64,000 nucleotides of DNA from Brevibacterium casei CIP 102111 (GTDB taxonomy: Bacteria > Actinomycetota > Actinomycetes > Actinomycetales > Brevibacteriaceae): positions 1-64,000 of the forward strand of contig NZ_FXZC01000002.1 of the NCBI RefSeq assembly GCF_900169275.1, written 5' to 3'. This document shows positions 1-9,340 of this stretch, in pieces. The position numbers and the translations under genes are program-made. The notes under the pieces were generated by a model. That model ran no database searches, was not told where the DNA came from, and saw only the letters and a list, made by a program, of their open reading frames with translations. How positions within the stretch are numbered: the first letter of the stretch is position 1; every line of letters starts with the position of its first letter.

Positions 1-80
1 CCGATCCCGGTAGCTAAGCCCATGTCATGCTGATGGTACTGCAACTTGGTGGTTGTGGGAGAGTAAGTGACTGCCGCAAT
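1..80 (+). rRNA. rrf: 5S ribosomal RNA, 3' part (cut by window start)
   Basis: The first 80 or so bases match the conserved 3' two thirds of actinobacterial 5S rRNA. Recognisable blocks are CCGGTAGCTAAGCCCA, CTGATGGTACTGCA and GTGGGAGAGTAAGTGACTGCCGC. The 5' end lies outside the window, so this should be the tail of a 16S-23S-5S operon read on the + strand. The exact 3' end is estimated to within about five bases. Two terminator-like hairpins follow directly. Confidence 0.92.
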
Positions 81-88
81 AATTGTTG

Positions 89-127
89 GTGGGGGCACTC
101 CTTTTCGAAGGGGTGCCCCCACTTTTT
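89..127 (+). terminator. Intrinsic terminator of the rRNA operon
   Basis: A 15-bp stem (89-103 with 108-122, one G-T pair) closed by a TTCG tetraloop is followed by five T residues at 123-127. It lies just after the 5S rRNA and is a textbook strong intrinsic terminator. Confidence 0.95.
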
Positions 128-158
128 ACATTCACGGGTAGGAGCCTGTGGGGGAGTG

Positions 159-185
159 GGGGGACCTGGTGAGGGTCCCCCTTTT
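159..185 (+). terminator. Second, weaker terminator hairpin
   Basis: GGGGGACC at 159-166 pairs with GGTCCCCC at 174-181 around a 7-base loop, followed by TTTT. It probably backs up the terminator at 89-127. The rest of 186-338 shows no gene and presumably holds the promoter of the transporter that follows. Confidence 0.6.
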
Positions 186-338
186 CTGCATTCACGACCA
201 CTGCCGTGACCGTGGTTTTTCACGATATGGAATTGGACGCAGATCCGCGTGGCCATCCGTCGCTTCCTCCGTAACGTCCAACTCGTCGCAGAGATACTGC
301 CGCACACCTCAACGGTGAGGAATCGAGAAGAGACGGAC

Positions 339-1640
339 ATGAGCAACCCGACCGGTCACAGCCGACCCGACGCACCCACATCCACCACCACGGCGAAAGT
401 CGTGCCCACGATGGCCATCCTCGTGGCCTGGCTGCTCGTGGTCTCCGACGGCTACGACCTCATCGTCTTCGGCACCGTCCAGACCTCGCTCATCGAAACC
501 ACCGGGTGGGGACTGACGAACGCGTCGATCGGGACGCTGGGCTCCCTGGCATTCGTCGGAATGATGATCGGCGCTCTTGCCGGCGGCCGCCTCGGCGACC
601 GCTTCGGCCAGAAGCGCACCGTCATCGTCTGCACGATCCTCTTCACCTGCCTCAACGCCCTCTGTGGAGCCGTCGACAGCCCCATCCTCTTCGGCATCCT
701 CCGCTTCCTCGCCGGAGTCGGCCTCGGCGGACTGCTGCCGAGCTCGAACGCGCTCGTCGCCGGCCTCGTCGCACCCCGGTGGCGCGCCACAGTCGCGACG
801 ATCATGATGTCCGGCGTGCCCGTCGGCGGCGTCCTCGCAGCCCTCACCGGCCTCATCGTCATCCCCACCCTCGGCTGGCGCTGGATGTTCTTCCTCACCC
901 TCGTCTCCCTGCTCATCATCCCCTTCGCCCTGAAGTATCTGCCAACACGCGGGCAGGAGGAAGGACGCCTCGAATCCGCACGCAAGGAGACGAGCACCCT
1001 CTTCACAGGCGGCTACGCCATGATCTCCGCCCTCTTCGCCGTCTCCGCCCTCGCCGTGCTCTTCGTGTGGTTCGGGCTCGGCACCTGGCTTCCCCGTCTC
1101 CTCGAAACCCAGGGCTACGACCTCGGATCCGCGCTCACCTTCACTCTCTCGCTCAACCTCGGCGCGGTCATCGGGTCGATCCTCACCGCCTGGGCCGGCA
1201 CGCGTTTCGGAGCCCTCGCCGCCGCCTCGGTGGCCACAGCCCTGACCGGGATCGCCATGGTCATCATGATCTCCGACCAACTGCCCACCCTCGTCACCTA
1301 CCTGCTGCTCGTCGTCGCCGGCATCGGCACCCACGGGTCGCTCTGCCTCATCATCGGCGCGATCAACAACACCTACCCCGCGGCGATCCGCGGAACCGCC
1401 CTCGGATGGGCACTCGGGGTGGGCCGCCTCGGCGCCGTTCTCGCCCCGCAGACCGGAGGTCTGCTCATCGGCACTGCCGCCGGTGTCGCTGCGGTCTATT
1501 CGGCCTTCGCCGGGGGAGCGCTCTTCGCCGCCTGTGTCATGGTCATCCTCATCGTCGTCATCCGCCGAGCCGCGCTGCCCACCGTCGCCGCGAACGCCGA
1601 TGACCGGACCTCCGCCGCACCCGCCGCTTCCCAGCCCTGA
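339..1640 (+). CDS. MFS aromatic acid:H+ symporter (AAHS, PcaK/BenK-like)
   Basis: A 433-residue integral membrane protein of the major facilitator superfamily, most likely importing a benzoate-type acid with protons. The first helix carries the DGYDLIVFG segment, the D-G-x-D signature of the AAHS subfamily. The loop between helices 2 and 3 has the MFS motif GRLGDRFGQKR. About twelve hydrophobic segments follow and the C-terminus is Ala/Ser-rich. The reading frame is open upstream to 249, but the ATG at 339 follows a purine-rich GAGAAGAGACGGAC and leaves a normal short N-terminus, so I prefer it. The decarboxylase gene starts 52 bases downstream on the same strand, and the cat operon lies beyond it. 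This context supports uptake of a hydroxybenzoate that is decarboxylated in the cell. The substrate cannot be read from sequence. Confidence 0.85.
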   Translation: MSNPTGHSRPDAPTSTTTAKVVPTMAILVAWLLVVSDGYDLIVFGTVQTSLIETTGWGLTNASIGTLGSLAFVGMMIGALAGGRLGDRFGQKRTVIVCTILFTCLNALCGAVDSPILFGILRFLAGVGLGGLLPSSNALVAGLVAPRWRATVATIMMSGVPVGGVLAALTGLIVIPTLGWRWMFFLTLVSLLIIPFALKYLPTRGQEEGRLESARKETSTLFTGGYAMISALFAVSALAVLFVWFGLGTWLPRLLETQGYDLGSALTFTLSLNLGAVIGSILTAWAGTRFGALAAASVATALTGIAMVIMISDQLPTLVTYLLLVVAGIGTHGSLCLIIGAINNTYPAAIRGTALGWALGVGRLGAVLAPQTGGLLIGTAAGVAAVYSAFAGGALFAACVMVILIVVIRRAALPTVAANADDRTSAAPAASQP

Positions 1641-1692
1641 GGCGACGACGCCCCACGACCCGCACCACCACCAGCAAGGAGCAGAGAACACC

Positions 1693-2820
1693 ATGAAGAA
1701 GATCGCCCTCGAAGAGCACTTCGGCGCCTCCGACCCGAACATCGTCGAGCAGTCCGCCGAGCACTTCACCCCCGACGCGTGGCCGGCCCGGCGAGCAGCG
1801 CTGCTCGACATCCACGAGGCCCGCCTGCAGCAGATGGACGACCTCGAGATCGAGAAGGTCATCCTCTCCCTCCTCGCGCCGGGAATCCAGTCGCTCCACG
1901 ATCGGGCTCACGCCGTCGATTGGGCCCACCGCCTCAACGACTACGCCGCCGACCAGGTCGCGGTGAACCCCGCCCGCTTCGCCTCCTTCGCTGCCCTCCC
2001 CATGCAGGACCCGGATGCTGCCACGGAGGAGCTGCGACGATCGGTCAAGGAACTCGGTCTCCTCGGGGCGCTCATCAACGGCTTCTCCCAGGTCGATGAC
2101 GAGAACACGGTCGTCTACCTCGACGACCCACGCTACGAGGACTTCTGGGCCACCGTCGCCGAACTCGACGTTCCCGTCTACCTCCACCCCCGCGATCCGC
2201 TCGTCTCGAAGAGCCCCCAGTACGACGGGCATCCCTGGCTCTACGGTTCCTCGTGGGCGTTCTCCGTCGAGACCGGCACGCACGCGCTGCGGCTCATGGG
2301 CTCCGGCCTCTTCGACCGGCACCCAGGGGTGAGGATCATCCTCGGCCACCTCGGCGAACTGCTGCCCTTCAACATCTGGCGCACCGATCACCGGCTCGCA
2401 GTGGCACCGCGCGGACTCGACGTCGAGCACTCGTTCGGCCACTACCTGCGGACGAACTTCTACCTCACCACGAGCGGCAACTTCCGCACGCCCGCACTGC
2501 TCAACGCGATCCAGGAGGTCGGCGCCGACCGGATCATGTTCTCCGCCGACTACCCGTTCGAGTCGATGGAGGAGGCGGCACGGTGGTTCGACGCGGTCGA
2601 GCTCAACGACCGGGACAAGGAGAAGATCGCTTCGGGCAACGCGGCACGACTGTTCGGTCTGGAGTCGGGCAGCGGTGCCGACGGCACCTCGCCGACCGCC
2701 CCCATCCGCACCGTCACCGAGGCTGCGGCTCGGTCCGAATCCCAGCCTGAGTCCCGGCCTGCGCCTGACCCTGCGTCTGCGGAGCCTGCTCCTCGATCTC
2801 CGCAGCGCATCGGAGGATAG
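1693..2820 (+). CDS. Amidohydrolase-family aromatic decarboxylase (gamma-resorcylate / 2,3-dihydroxybenzoate type)
   Basis: A 375-residue enzyme of the amidohydrolase-2 (ACMSD-like) family, expected to remove CO2 from a dihydroxybenzoate in the cytoplasm. It resembles gamma-resorcylate decarboxylase along its length. Metal-ligand candidates are E7 and H9 (ALEEHF), H165 (YLHPRDP), H219 (LGHLGE) and D286 (FSADYPFE), and ITTSGNFRT is conserved as YLTTSGNFRT. The ATG at 1693 follows AAGGAG at 1676-1681, so the longer open frame to 1483 is rejected. Residues after about 325 are a Ser/Pro/Glu-rich tail with no counterpart in the family. That tail runs over the 3' end of the convergent iclR-type gene by 107 bases. 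It is probably co-transcribed with the symporter upstream. Whether 2,6- or 2,3-dihydroxybenzoate is the substrate is open. Confidence 0.85.
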   Translation: MKKIALEEHFGASDPNIVEQSAEHFTPDAWPARRAALLDIHEARLQQMDDLEIEKVILSLLAPGIQSLHDRAHAVDWAHRLNDYAADQVAVNPARFASFAALPMQDPDAATEELRRSVKELGLLGALINGFSQVDDENTVVYLDDPRYEDFWATVAELDVPVYLHPRDPLVSKSPQYDGHPWLYGSSWAFSVETGTHALRLMGSGLFDRHPGVRIILGHLGELLPFNIWRTDHRLAVAPRGLDVEHSFGHYLRTNFYLTTSGNFRTPALLNAIQEVGADRIMFSADYPFESMEEAARWFDAVELNDRDKEKIASGNAARLFGLESGSGADGTSPTAPIRTVTEAAARSESQPESRPAPDPASAEPAPRSPQRIGG

Positions 2821-3559
2821 CCTCCCGCGTCACCGAGGACGAAAGTGTGGCCGCCCTGACCGTCGGGGCGGCCACACTCAGTGCGACCGGCGCGACCGCC
2901 TCGGCGCCCCGCAGTGCGATCCCGAACGCATCGACGCCGCGTTCGGTCAGCCCGGACACCTGGGCGAAGCCGTCGCGACGGATGCGCTCCATGGTCCGCT
3001 GGAAGTCCGCGGCCGTCGGGAAGTGCTCGTTCACCGGTGACGAACGCCCCGCCTGCTGGAGGTAGAAGACCCGGATGAGCCACTCGTCGGGCATCTGCGC
3101 GAGCAGCGCGAGACCGCCCGAGGTCGTCGCCGCCGGCAGGACGGCGTTCTCCCGACTGCCCACGCGGGGTTCAAGGCTGCCCGGGCTCGAGACGAGGACA
3201 CGCACCGTGCTGCCCGTGCGCACCATGAGGTGGCAGGTCTCGCCGACCTCCTCCGCGAGGCGATCCATCCGCGGCCGAGCACTCTCCTGCAGTGCGTCGA
3301 GATCATCGGAGACCGGCAGCGGAGCCGTGACCGCCGGCCCGACCGTGTACCGTCGGTCATCGAGCTGGGTCGCGAAGTCCCGGTAGACGAGCATCTGCAG
3401 GATGCGATGGCACGTCGACGGCGACAGGGACGTGCGCGCACAGATCTCCTGCAGGTGCAGCGGCACGGAGTCCCGGAGGATCTTCTGGATGATCAGCGCA
3501 CGATCGATCGATTGGATGAACGTGCTCGGCACCGCCCGCAGGTCGAGGTTCTCCATCAT
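2714..3559 (-). CDS. IclR-family transcriptional regulator
   Basis: A 281-residue regulator with an N-terminal winged helix (about residues 15-75; ...LSPSTCHRILQMLVYRDFA is the recognition-helix region) and a C-terminal IclR effector-binding domain (about 85-255). IclR proteins commonly control protocatechuate and catechol pathways in Actinomycetota. The gene lies 148 bases downstream of catA on the same strand and converges on the decarboxylase gene, overlapping its last 107 bases. Two ATG codons, at 3559 and 3556, are possible starts. The last 25 residues are Gln/Ala-rich and come from the overlapped region. I infer control of either the decarboxylase/symporter pair or the cat genes; no operator could be assigned. 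Confidence 0.88.
   Translation of the reverse strand: MMENLDLRAVPSTFIQSIDRALIIQKILRDSVPLHLQEICARTSLSPSTCHRILQMLVYRDFATQLDDRRYTVGPAVTAPLPVSDDLDALQESARPRMDRLAEEVGETCHLMVRTGSTVRVLVSSPGSLEPRVGSRENAVLPAATTSGGLALLAQMPDEWLIRVFYLQQAGRSSPVNEHFPTAADFQRTMERIRRDGFAQVSGLTERGVDAFGIALRGAEAVAPVALSVAAPTVRAATLSSSVTREAILRCAAEIEEQAPQTQGQAQAGTQAGIRTEPQPR
2844..2878. terminator. 13-bp perfect hairpin inside the iclR coding sequence, after the decarboxylase stop
   Basis: AGTGTGGCCGCCC at 2844-2856 pairs perfectly with 2866-2878 around a 9-base loop. It starts 23 bases past the decarboxylase stop codon, where a + strand terminator would be expected, yet it is also coding sequence of the opposing IclR gene. No T-run follows on either strand. 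Confidence 0.5.
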
Positions 3560-3640
3560 CGTTCAGTTCCCATCAGACGTCGGAATCGTGGGGTGGTCAC
3601 TCGCCGAGGTGGTGCATCGCCGAGGCGGTGACATGGCTGA

Positions 3641-3669
3641 GCGGCAGCAGCTCGGTGAGCTGCTGCCGC
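3641..3669. terminator. Perfect hairpin between catA and the iclR gene
   Basis: GCGGCAGCAGCTC at 3641-3653 pairs perfectly with 3657-3669 around a 3-base loop. It sits 39 bases downstream of the catA stop on the - strand. There is no T-tract, so it could be a terminator, an attenuating structure or an mRNA 3' stabiliser separating cat from iclR expression. Confidence 0.5.
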
Positions 3670-3707
3670 GGCCGCGGTCGTGGACGCCTCCTCAGCGACG
3701 GGCCTTC

Positions 3708-4655
<948 letters not shown>

Positions 4656-4931
4656 TCAGATGTGGGAGGGATGCGTGGCCAGCGGCGTGACGCTGATCCG
4701 CATGTGCGGGAAGAGCGGCAGCCCGGCAAGGAGGCCGTGGAGTTCGTCGTGATCGGCGACGTCGAAGACCGAGTAGTTTGCGTACTCGCCGACGACCCGC
4801 CAGATCTCCTTCCACCTGCCGTCGCGCTGCAGGTCCTGCGAATAGGCCTTCTCCCGGTCGAGCAGCTCGGCTCTCTCCTCCGGGTTCAGACCCTCTGGCA
4901 GGGTCACATCCATCCTCACGAGGTAGAGCAT
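4656..4931 (-). CDS. catC: Muconolactone delta-isomerase
   Basis: A 91-residue protein converting muconolactone to 3-oxoadipate enol-lactone. It has the typical MLYLVRMDV start, ...REKAYSQDLQRDGRW... core and LPLFPHMRISVTPLATHPS end of the CatC family (normal length 92-97). The frame is open further upstream, but two adjacent ATGs occur at 4934 and 4931 after TTGGAGG. The second gives the better spacing of five bases and matches the family N-terminus. It lies between catB and catA on the same strand. Confidence 0.95.
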   Translation of the reverse strand: MLYLVRMDVTLPEGLNPEERAELLDREKAYSQDLQRDGRWKEIWRVVGEYANYSVFDVADHDELHGLLAGLPLFPHMRISVTPLATHPSHI

Positions 4932-5034
4932 CATCGCCTCCAATTGCGGTTCGTCGTCGGTCGGTGGTCGGGGGTTGGGTCGGTGGTCAGGGTCGCAGTC
5001 GTCGGATCGGACGCCAGCGGGCGCAGCTGCAGGG

Positions 5035-6135
5035 TCAGTCGAGGCGGTAGCGGGCGAGCTTGTCCTCATCGACCGCAGTCCCGACGCCGGGCACCGTCGG
5101 GGCCGGGAGGCGACCGTCGACGATCGTCAGCGGCTCGGCGATGAGGTCATCGCCCATGTCGAGGAAGTTCGACAGCTCCGCCGGATACCGCGAGGAATGC
5201 TCGAACGCCGCCCCGAACGTCACCGTCGCCGCACTGCCCAGCTGCGTGTCGATCTGATTGCCCATGAGCACGTCGATGCCGAGCGCCTCGGCGAATGCGA
5301 GGATCTTCGCTGACTCCGTGAACCCGGTCCGCGCCGTTTTGATCGACAGCGCGCTCGCCCCTCCCGTATGGATCTCCCGGGCCGCCTCGCCGAGGGTGGA
5401 CGCCGATTCGTCGGCGACGATCGGTATCGGTGAGGCGGAGACGAGAGACCTGCGGGCGAGCACCTCGGCGGCATCATCGGGCTCCTCGAAGAACCGCAGG
5501 TCGAGGTCGGCGGTGGCCTCGAGGACGCGGCGGGCCTCGCTCGCCGTCCACCCGCGATTCGCATCGAGGTAGAGGAGCACCTCGGGTCCGAGGGCCTCGC
5601 GCAGCGCGATCGCGACGTCGACGTCGAGGGAGATCGGACGGCGGCCGACCTTGATCTTGAACGCCCGCACCCCGTACGACTCGACGCAGGCGAGGGCTTC
5701 GTCGACGACCGCCTCGGCGGGGGAGAAGCCGAGCATATGGGAGACCTCGAGGGAGGGGGCGAACCCGCCGAGGAGGCGGTGGACCGGGGTCTCGAGGGCC
5801 TGGCCGATGAGGTCCCACAGGGCGATGTCGATGCCGCCCTTCGCTGTCTGGTTGCCGACCGTGCGGTGGAGGCGGGCGTGGATGAGCGCACGGTCGAGGG
5901 GATCGGCGCCGAGCAGCGCCTCGGCGAAGACACCACCGATGATCGCGGTCACGGAGTCGGTCGTCTCCCCGTACGTGTAGGGGCGGGGCGGGATGTCGGC
6001 GGTGCCGACGAGCCCGTCGTCGGTGCGCAGGCGCACGAGCACGTGCTCGATGTGGTCGACCTCGCCGCTGGCGAAGCGCAGGGGTTTGCGCATGGGGATC
6101 CGGTAGGGGATCGTCTCGACGGCGGTGATGCGCAT
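5035..6135 (-). CDS. catB: Muconate cycloisomerase
   Basis: A 366-residue enolase-superfamily enzyme that turns cis,cis-muconate into muconolactone. The catalytic lysines are at K160 and K162 (FKIKVG) and K266 (SIKTARTG). The metal ligands are D191 (YLDANRGW), E217 (FFEEP) and D242 (VADES). Its ATG overlaps the stop codon of the upstream LysR gene (TGATG), so regulator and enzyme are translated from one message. A GAGGAGG site lies ten bases before the start. A 103-base gap separates it from catC. Confidence 0.95.
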   Translation of the reverse strand: MRITAVETIPYRIPMRKPLRFASGEVDHIEHVLVRLRTDDGLVGTADIPPRPYTYGETTDSVTAIIGGVFAEALLGADPLDRALIHARLHRTVGNQTAKGGIDIALWDLIGQALETPVHRLLGGFAPSLEVSHMLGFSPAEAVVDEALACVESYGVRAFKIKVGRRPISLDVDVAIALREALGPEVLLYLDANRGWTASEARRVLEATADLDLRFFEEPDDAAEVLARRSLVSASPIPIVADESASTLGEAAREIHTGGASALSIKTARTGFTESAKILAFAEALGIDVLMGNQIDTQLGSAATVTFGAAFEHSSRYPAELSNFLDMGDDLIAEPLTIVDGRLPAPTVPGVGTAVDEDKLARYRLD

Positions 6136-7058
6136 CAGGCGCTCGCCTCCTCGGCGGAGGCCGGGTCGTCGATGACGTCGGCGACCACCTCGGCGATGAT
6201 GTCGGACATCCGGACGATGGCGGCGGTGTCCTCGTCCTTGCGCCAGGCCAGGGCGAGTTCGGTGCGCGGGGCGTCACTGAGCTCGCGGAAGAGGACCCCG
6301 GGCAGGCCGAGGGCGGTGGCGGTGCGCGGGATGACGGCGGCGCCGAGTCCGGCGGCGACGAGCGACATCAGGGTCGAGGTCTCCGAGGCGCGCACCGTGT
6401 ACTCGGGCTGGGCGGAGTGCGCTGAGAGGTGCCGCTGGGTCGCGGCCGCCATGACCGAGTTCTCGGGGTAGCCGACGAGGGCGTGCGCTCCCACCTCGGC
6501 GGCGGGGACGGTCTCATGGTCGGCCAGTGGGGAGTCGGAGGGGACGGCGAGGACACAGGATTCAAAGCCGAGCGAAGCGTAGGTCAGCCCCGGGATCCGC
6601 GAGTTCGACCGCAGGAGTGCGATGTCAATCGTGTGGTCGAGGAGCCGGGTGATGAGGCGCGGGGTGATCATCTCGCCGCTGACGGTCAGCCGCAGTGCCG
6701 GTGCCGCCGAGGCGGTCCGCCGGACGACCTGCGGCATGATCCCGTACGTCGTCGACCCGGTGAAGCCGAGCCGCAGCGGACCCTGGAGACCGTCGCCGAT
6801 GAGCCGGACCTCGGTGCCGAGGGCTTCGAGGTCGGCGAGGACGCGGCGGGCCTCGTCGAGGAGGTGCTTGCCCGCCTCCGTCAGAGACACCGAGCGGGTG
6901 GTGCGGTTGAGGAGGGTGGTGTCGAGCTGGCGTTCGAGCTTCCTGATCTGCTGCGAGAGGTAGGGCTGGGCGAGGTTGAGCCGCTCCGCGGCACGGCCGA
7001 AGTGGCGTTCCTCGGCGACGGTGGCGAAGTACTGCAGCTGGCGGGTCTCGATCATCAT
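6135..7058 (-). CDS. LysR-family regulator of the catechol operon (CatR-like)
   Basis: A 307-residue LTTR with an N-terminal winged helix-turn-helix (residues 3-62, ...AAERLNLAQPYLSQQIRKLERQL...) and a C-terminal periplasmic-binding-protein-like effector domain. LysR regulators of this type (CatR/CatM/BenM) respond to cis,cis-muconate. Unusually for the family it is not divergent from its targets but heads the operon, overlapping catB, so it probably controls its own transcript. Starts at 7058 or 7055 are both possible (ATGATG). An inverted repeat at 7230-7245 upstream is a candidate binding site. Confidence 0.88.
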   Translation of the reverse strand: MMIETRQLQYFATVAEERHFGRAAERLNLAQPYLSQQIRKLERQLDTTLLNRTTRSVSLTEAGKHLLDEARRVLADLEALGTEVRLIGDGLQGPLRLGFTGSTTYGIMPQVVRRTASAAPALRLTVSGEMITPRLITRLLDHTIDIALLRSNSRIPGLTYASLGFESCVLAVPSDSPLADHETVPAAEVGAHALVGYPENSVMAAATQRHLSAHSAQPEYTVRASETSTLMSLVAAGLGAAVIPRTATALGLPGVLFRELSDAPRTELALAWRKDEDTAAIVRMSDIIAEVVADVIDDPASAEEASA

Positions 7059-7492
7059 GGGACCACGCTCATCGGTGCGATCGTCATCGGTCTCCCTCTC
7101 CGTCGAGGCTGCGCTGTCGGGCCGGTGGTTCGAGGCTTGTGGTTCGGGGCCGTTGGTTCGACGCCACGCCGGCCGGTGCTGTCAGTAGTCACAGTAGGCC
7201 CGATCACGGATGACTTAAAGAGCCGATTACGTCTCGATTGAGACGCTGATGTTATCAATCGCGGGGCACGCGAGCGGCGCGCAGTGTGTACTCCCGGCGC
7301 GCGTACACCGCCTGCGATCACTGCAGTCGGGTGGCGATCCTGCAGGGTGCTACGGGGCGCGCTGAGCCCGTGATCTGGGCATTCTCGGCGGTCGTGGTGG
7401 GCGCTGGGCGTGCCATGGCCGCAATCGGCGTTGTTGTCATATCTGCGAACTTCGATAGCGTGGTGAGCACACATCAATGGAAGGTACAGCGC
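7059..7492. other. 434-base divergent intergenic region between catR and the BCCT gene
   Basis: No convincing gene is seen. Open frames here have poor codon use and no start signals. The region must hold the divergent promoters for the cat operon (leftward) and the betaine transporter (rightward). The most AT-rich part, about 7210-7262, contains the inverted repeat at 7230-7245. Confidence 0.6.
7230..7245. promoter_or_regulatory. Candidate operator upstream of the catechol operon
   Basis: CGTCTC and GAGACG form a perfect 6-bp inverted repeat separated by GATT. It is centred about 180 bases upstream of the LysR start codon in a locally AT-rich stretch. LysR sites have the T-N11-A dyad form, which fits only loosely, so the assignment is tentative. 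Confidence 0.35.
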
Positions 7493-9274
7493 ATGCTCAA
7501 CCGTCTGCACGATGCTCTCAGGCTGAGGACGAACCCGGTCATCTTCTTCTCCTCAGCCGCTGTGATCATTCTCTTCGTCCTCGGAACGATCCTCTTCACC
7601 GACGCCCTCGACACCGGGGTCTCCGCCGCCTCCGACTGGCTGCTGCGCAACCTCGGATGGTTCTACATCCTCGGCGTCACCGTCTTCCTCGTCTTCCTCA
7701 TCTACATCGCCGCATCCCGCTACGGACGGGCGAAGCTGGGACCCGACGACGAACCGCCCGAGCATTCCAACGGTGCGTGGTTCGCGATGCTCTTCGCCGC
7801 GGGCATCGGGTCGATCCTCATGTTCTGGGGTGTCGCGGAACCGGTCAGCCACCTCGGCGATCCGCCCCGGGCGAGCACCGGGATCGAACCGGGCACGGTC
7901 GAGGCCGCGGCTGACGCGATGAACTTCACGTACTACCACTTCACCCTGCACACATGGACGATCTTCACGCTGCCGGCGCTGTGCTTCGCGTACTTCATCC
8001 ACAAGCGCAACCTGCCGCCGCGGGTGAGTTCGATCTTCCAGCCCATCCTCGGTGAGAGGATCCACGGGCCGATCGGGAAGACGATCGACGTCGTCGCGAT
8101 CATCGGCACCGTCTTCGGCGTCGCCGTCTCGATCGGACTGGGCACCCTGCAGATCAACGGGGGACTCGCGCAGCTCTTCGGGATCCCGGAGAACGCGCTG
8201 TGGCAGCTCATCATCATCGGGGTCGTCTGCGGGCTGGCGACGATCTCGGTCTCGCTCGGTCTCGACAAGGGCATCAAGGTGCTCTCGAACATCAACATCG
8301 TCGTCGCCGTGCTCCTGCTCATCTTCATCATCGTGGTCGGGCCGACGCTGTTCATGGCGCGGGGGATCTTCGAGTCCCTCGGCACGTACATCCAGCAGCT
8401 GCCGCAGCTGGCGCTGTGGAATGACACGTTCGCCGACACCGGGTGGCAGAGCAGCTGGACGGTCTTCTATTGGGCGTGGACGATCACGTGGTCGCCGTTC
8501 GTCGGCATCTTCATCGCCCGCATCTCGCGCGGACGGACGATCCGGCAGTTCGTCATCGGCGTCCTCGCGATCCCCTCGGCGTTCTCGATCATCTGGTTCG
8601 GCGTCTTCGGCTACGCCTCGTTCGACATCGAGTTCAACAAGGGCGGCGGTCTCGTCGACCGCGTCGTCAATCAGGGCGACATTCCGGGCGCGCTCTTCGC
8701 GTTCCTCGAGAACTACCCGCTGGCCGGTCCGATCTCGGTCATCGCGATCATGCTCGTCGTCATCTTCTTCGTCACCTCCGTCGACTCGGCGGCGCTCGTC
8801 GTCGACACGATGAACAACGGGCACGAGGATTTCAACCCCTTGGCGCAGCGGATCTTCTGGGCGCTTGCCATCGCCGTCGTCACCGCGACCCTCCTCGTGT
8901 TCTCGGGGACGGGTGGCCTCGAGGCGCTGCAGTCGACGATCATCCTCGTCGGGCTGCCGTTCTTCGTCATCGCCTACTTCCAGATCTACGCGCTCATGCG
9001 TGCGCTGCGCGAGGACGCGGGCGAGCCGCCGCGGGTGCGCATGCGCCGGTGGAAGAAGGTGCTGCCGCCGGAGGAGGCCGAGCGGAGGGCCGATGACGAC
9101 GATGCCTTCAACGACGAGTACGACGCATCGGAGGAGACCGTCGTCGCTCCCGAGGCCGACGAGCCGGCGCCGGAGTTCCGCGACCCCTACGTCGACGCCC
9201 CGAAGGCGAAGCCCAAGCGGCAGAGCACGCTCGCCAGTCGCACCGGCAGCAAGACCCGGCCCCAGCGGGAGTAG
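7493..9274 (+). CDS. BCCT-family betaine/choline/carnitine transporter
   Basis: A 593-residue secondary transporter with twelve predicted membrane helices, expected to import glycine betaine or choline for osmoprotection. The BCCT signature on helix 8 is clear (FYWAWTITWSPFVGIFIARISRG), and MLFAAGIGSILMFWGVAEP corresponds to helix 3. In BetP the glycine stretch on that helix reads G-M-G-I-G; here it reads G-I-G-S-I, so coupling or substrate preference may differ. The C-terminal 90 residues are charged (Asp/Glu then Lys/Arg), as in osmosensing members. The ATG at 7493 follows GGAAGG; the frame open to 7286 is rejected. betB-betA lie 1.2 kb downstream on the other strand, which favours choline or betaine as substrate. 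Confidence 0.9.
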   Translation: MLNRLHDALRLRTNPVIFFSSAAVIILFVLGTILFTDALDTGVSAASDWLLRNLGWFYILGVTVFLVFLIYIAASRYGRAKLGPDDEPPEHSNGAWFAMLFAAGIGSILMFWGVAEPVSHLGDPPRASTGIEPGTVEAAADAMNFTYYHFTLHTWTIFTLPALCFAYFIHKRNLPPRVSSIFQPILGERIHGPIGKTIDVVAIIGTVFGVAVSIGLGTLQINGGLAQLFGIPENALWQLIIIGVVCGLATISVSLGLDKGIKVLSNINIVVAVLLLIFIIVVGPTLFMARGIFESLGTYIQQLPQLALWNDTFADTGWQSSWTVFYWAWTITWSPFVGIFIARISRGRTIRQFVIGVLAIPSAFSIIWFGVFGYASFDIEFNKGGGLVDRVVNQGDIPGALFAFLENYPLAGPISVIAIMLVVIFFVTSVDSAALVVDTMNNGHEDFNPLAQRIFWALAIAVVTATLLVFSGTGGLEALQSTIILVGLPFFVIAYFQIYALMRALREDAGEPPRVRMRRWKKVLPPEEAERRADDDDAFNDEYDASEETVVAPEADEPAPEFRDPYVDAPKAKPKRQSTLASRTGSKTRPQRE

Positions 9275-9340
9275 GGGGCGCCTCCGGCGGGGGAGGTTGC
9301 GCCGGGCAGCGGGGCGGCAGGCCAGCCGCGCCGTTGTGAG

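Noticed and set aside
309..1862. Long - strand open frame (517 codons) over the symporter and similar long antisense frames elsewhere
   Set aside because: It is the antisense of strongly coding, GC3-biased genes; the product is Glu/Asp/Gly low complexity with no domains.
7059..7492. Riboswitch or attenuator before the betaine transporter
   Set aside because: No recognisable aptamer core, terminator/antiterminator pair or leader peptide could be found.
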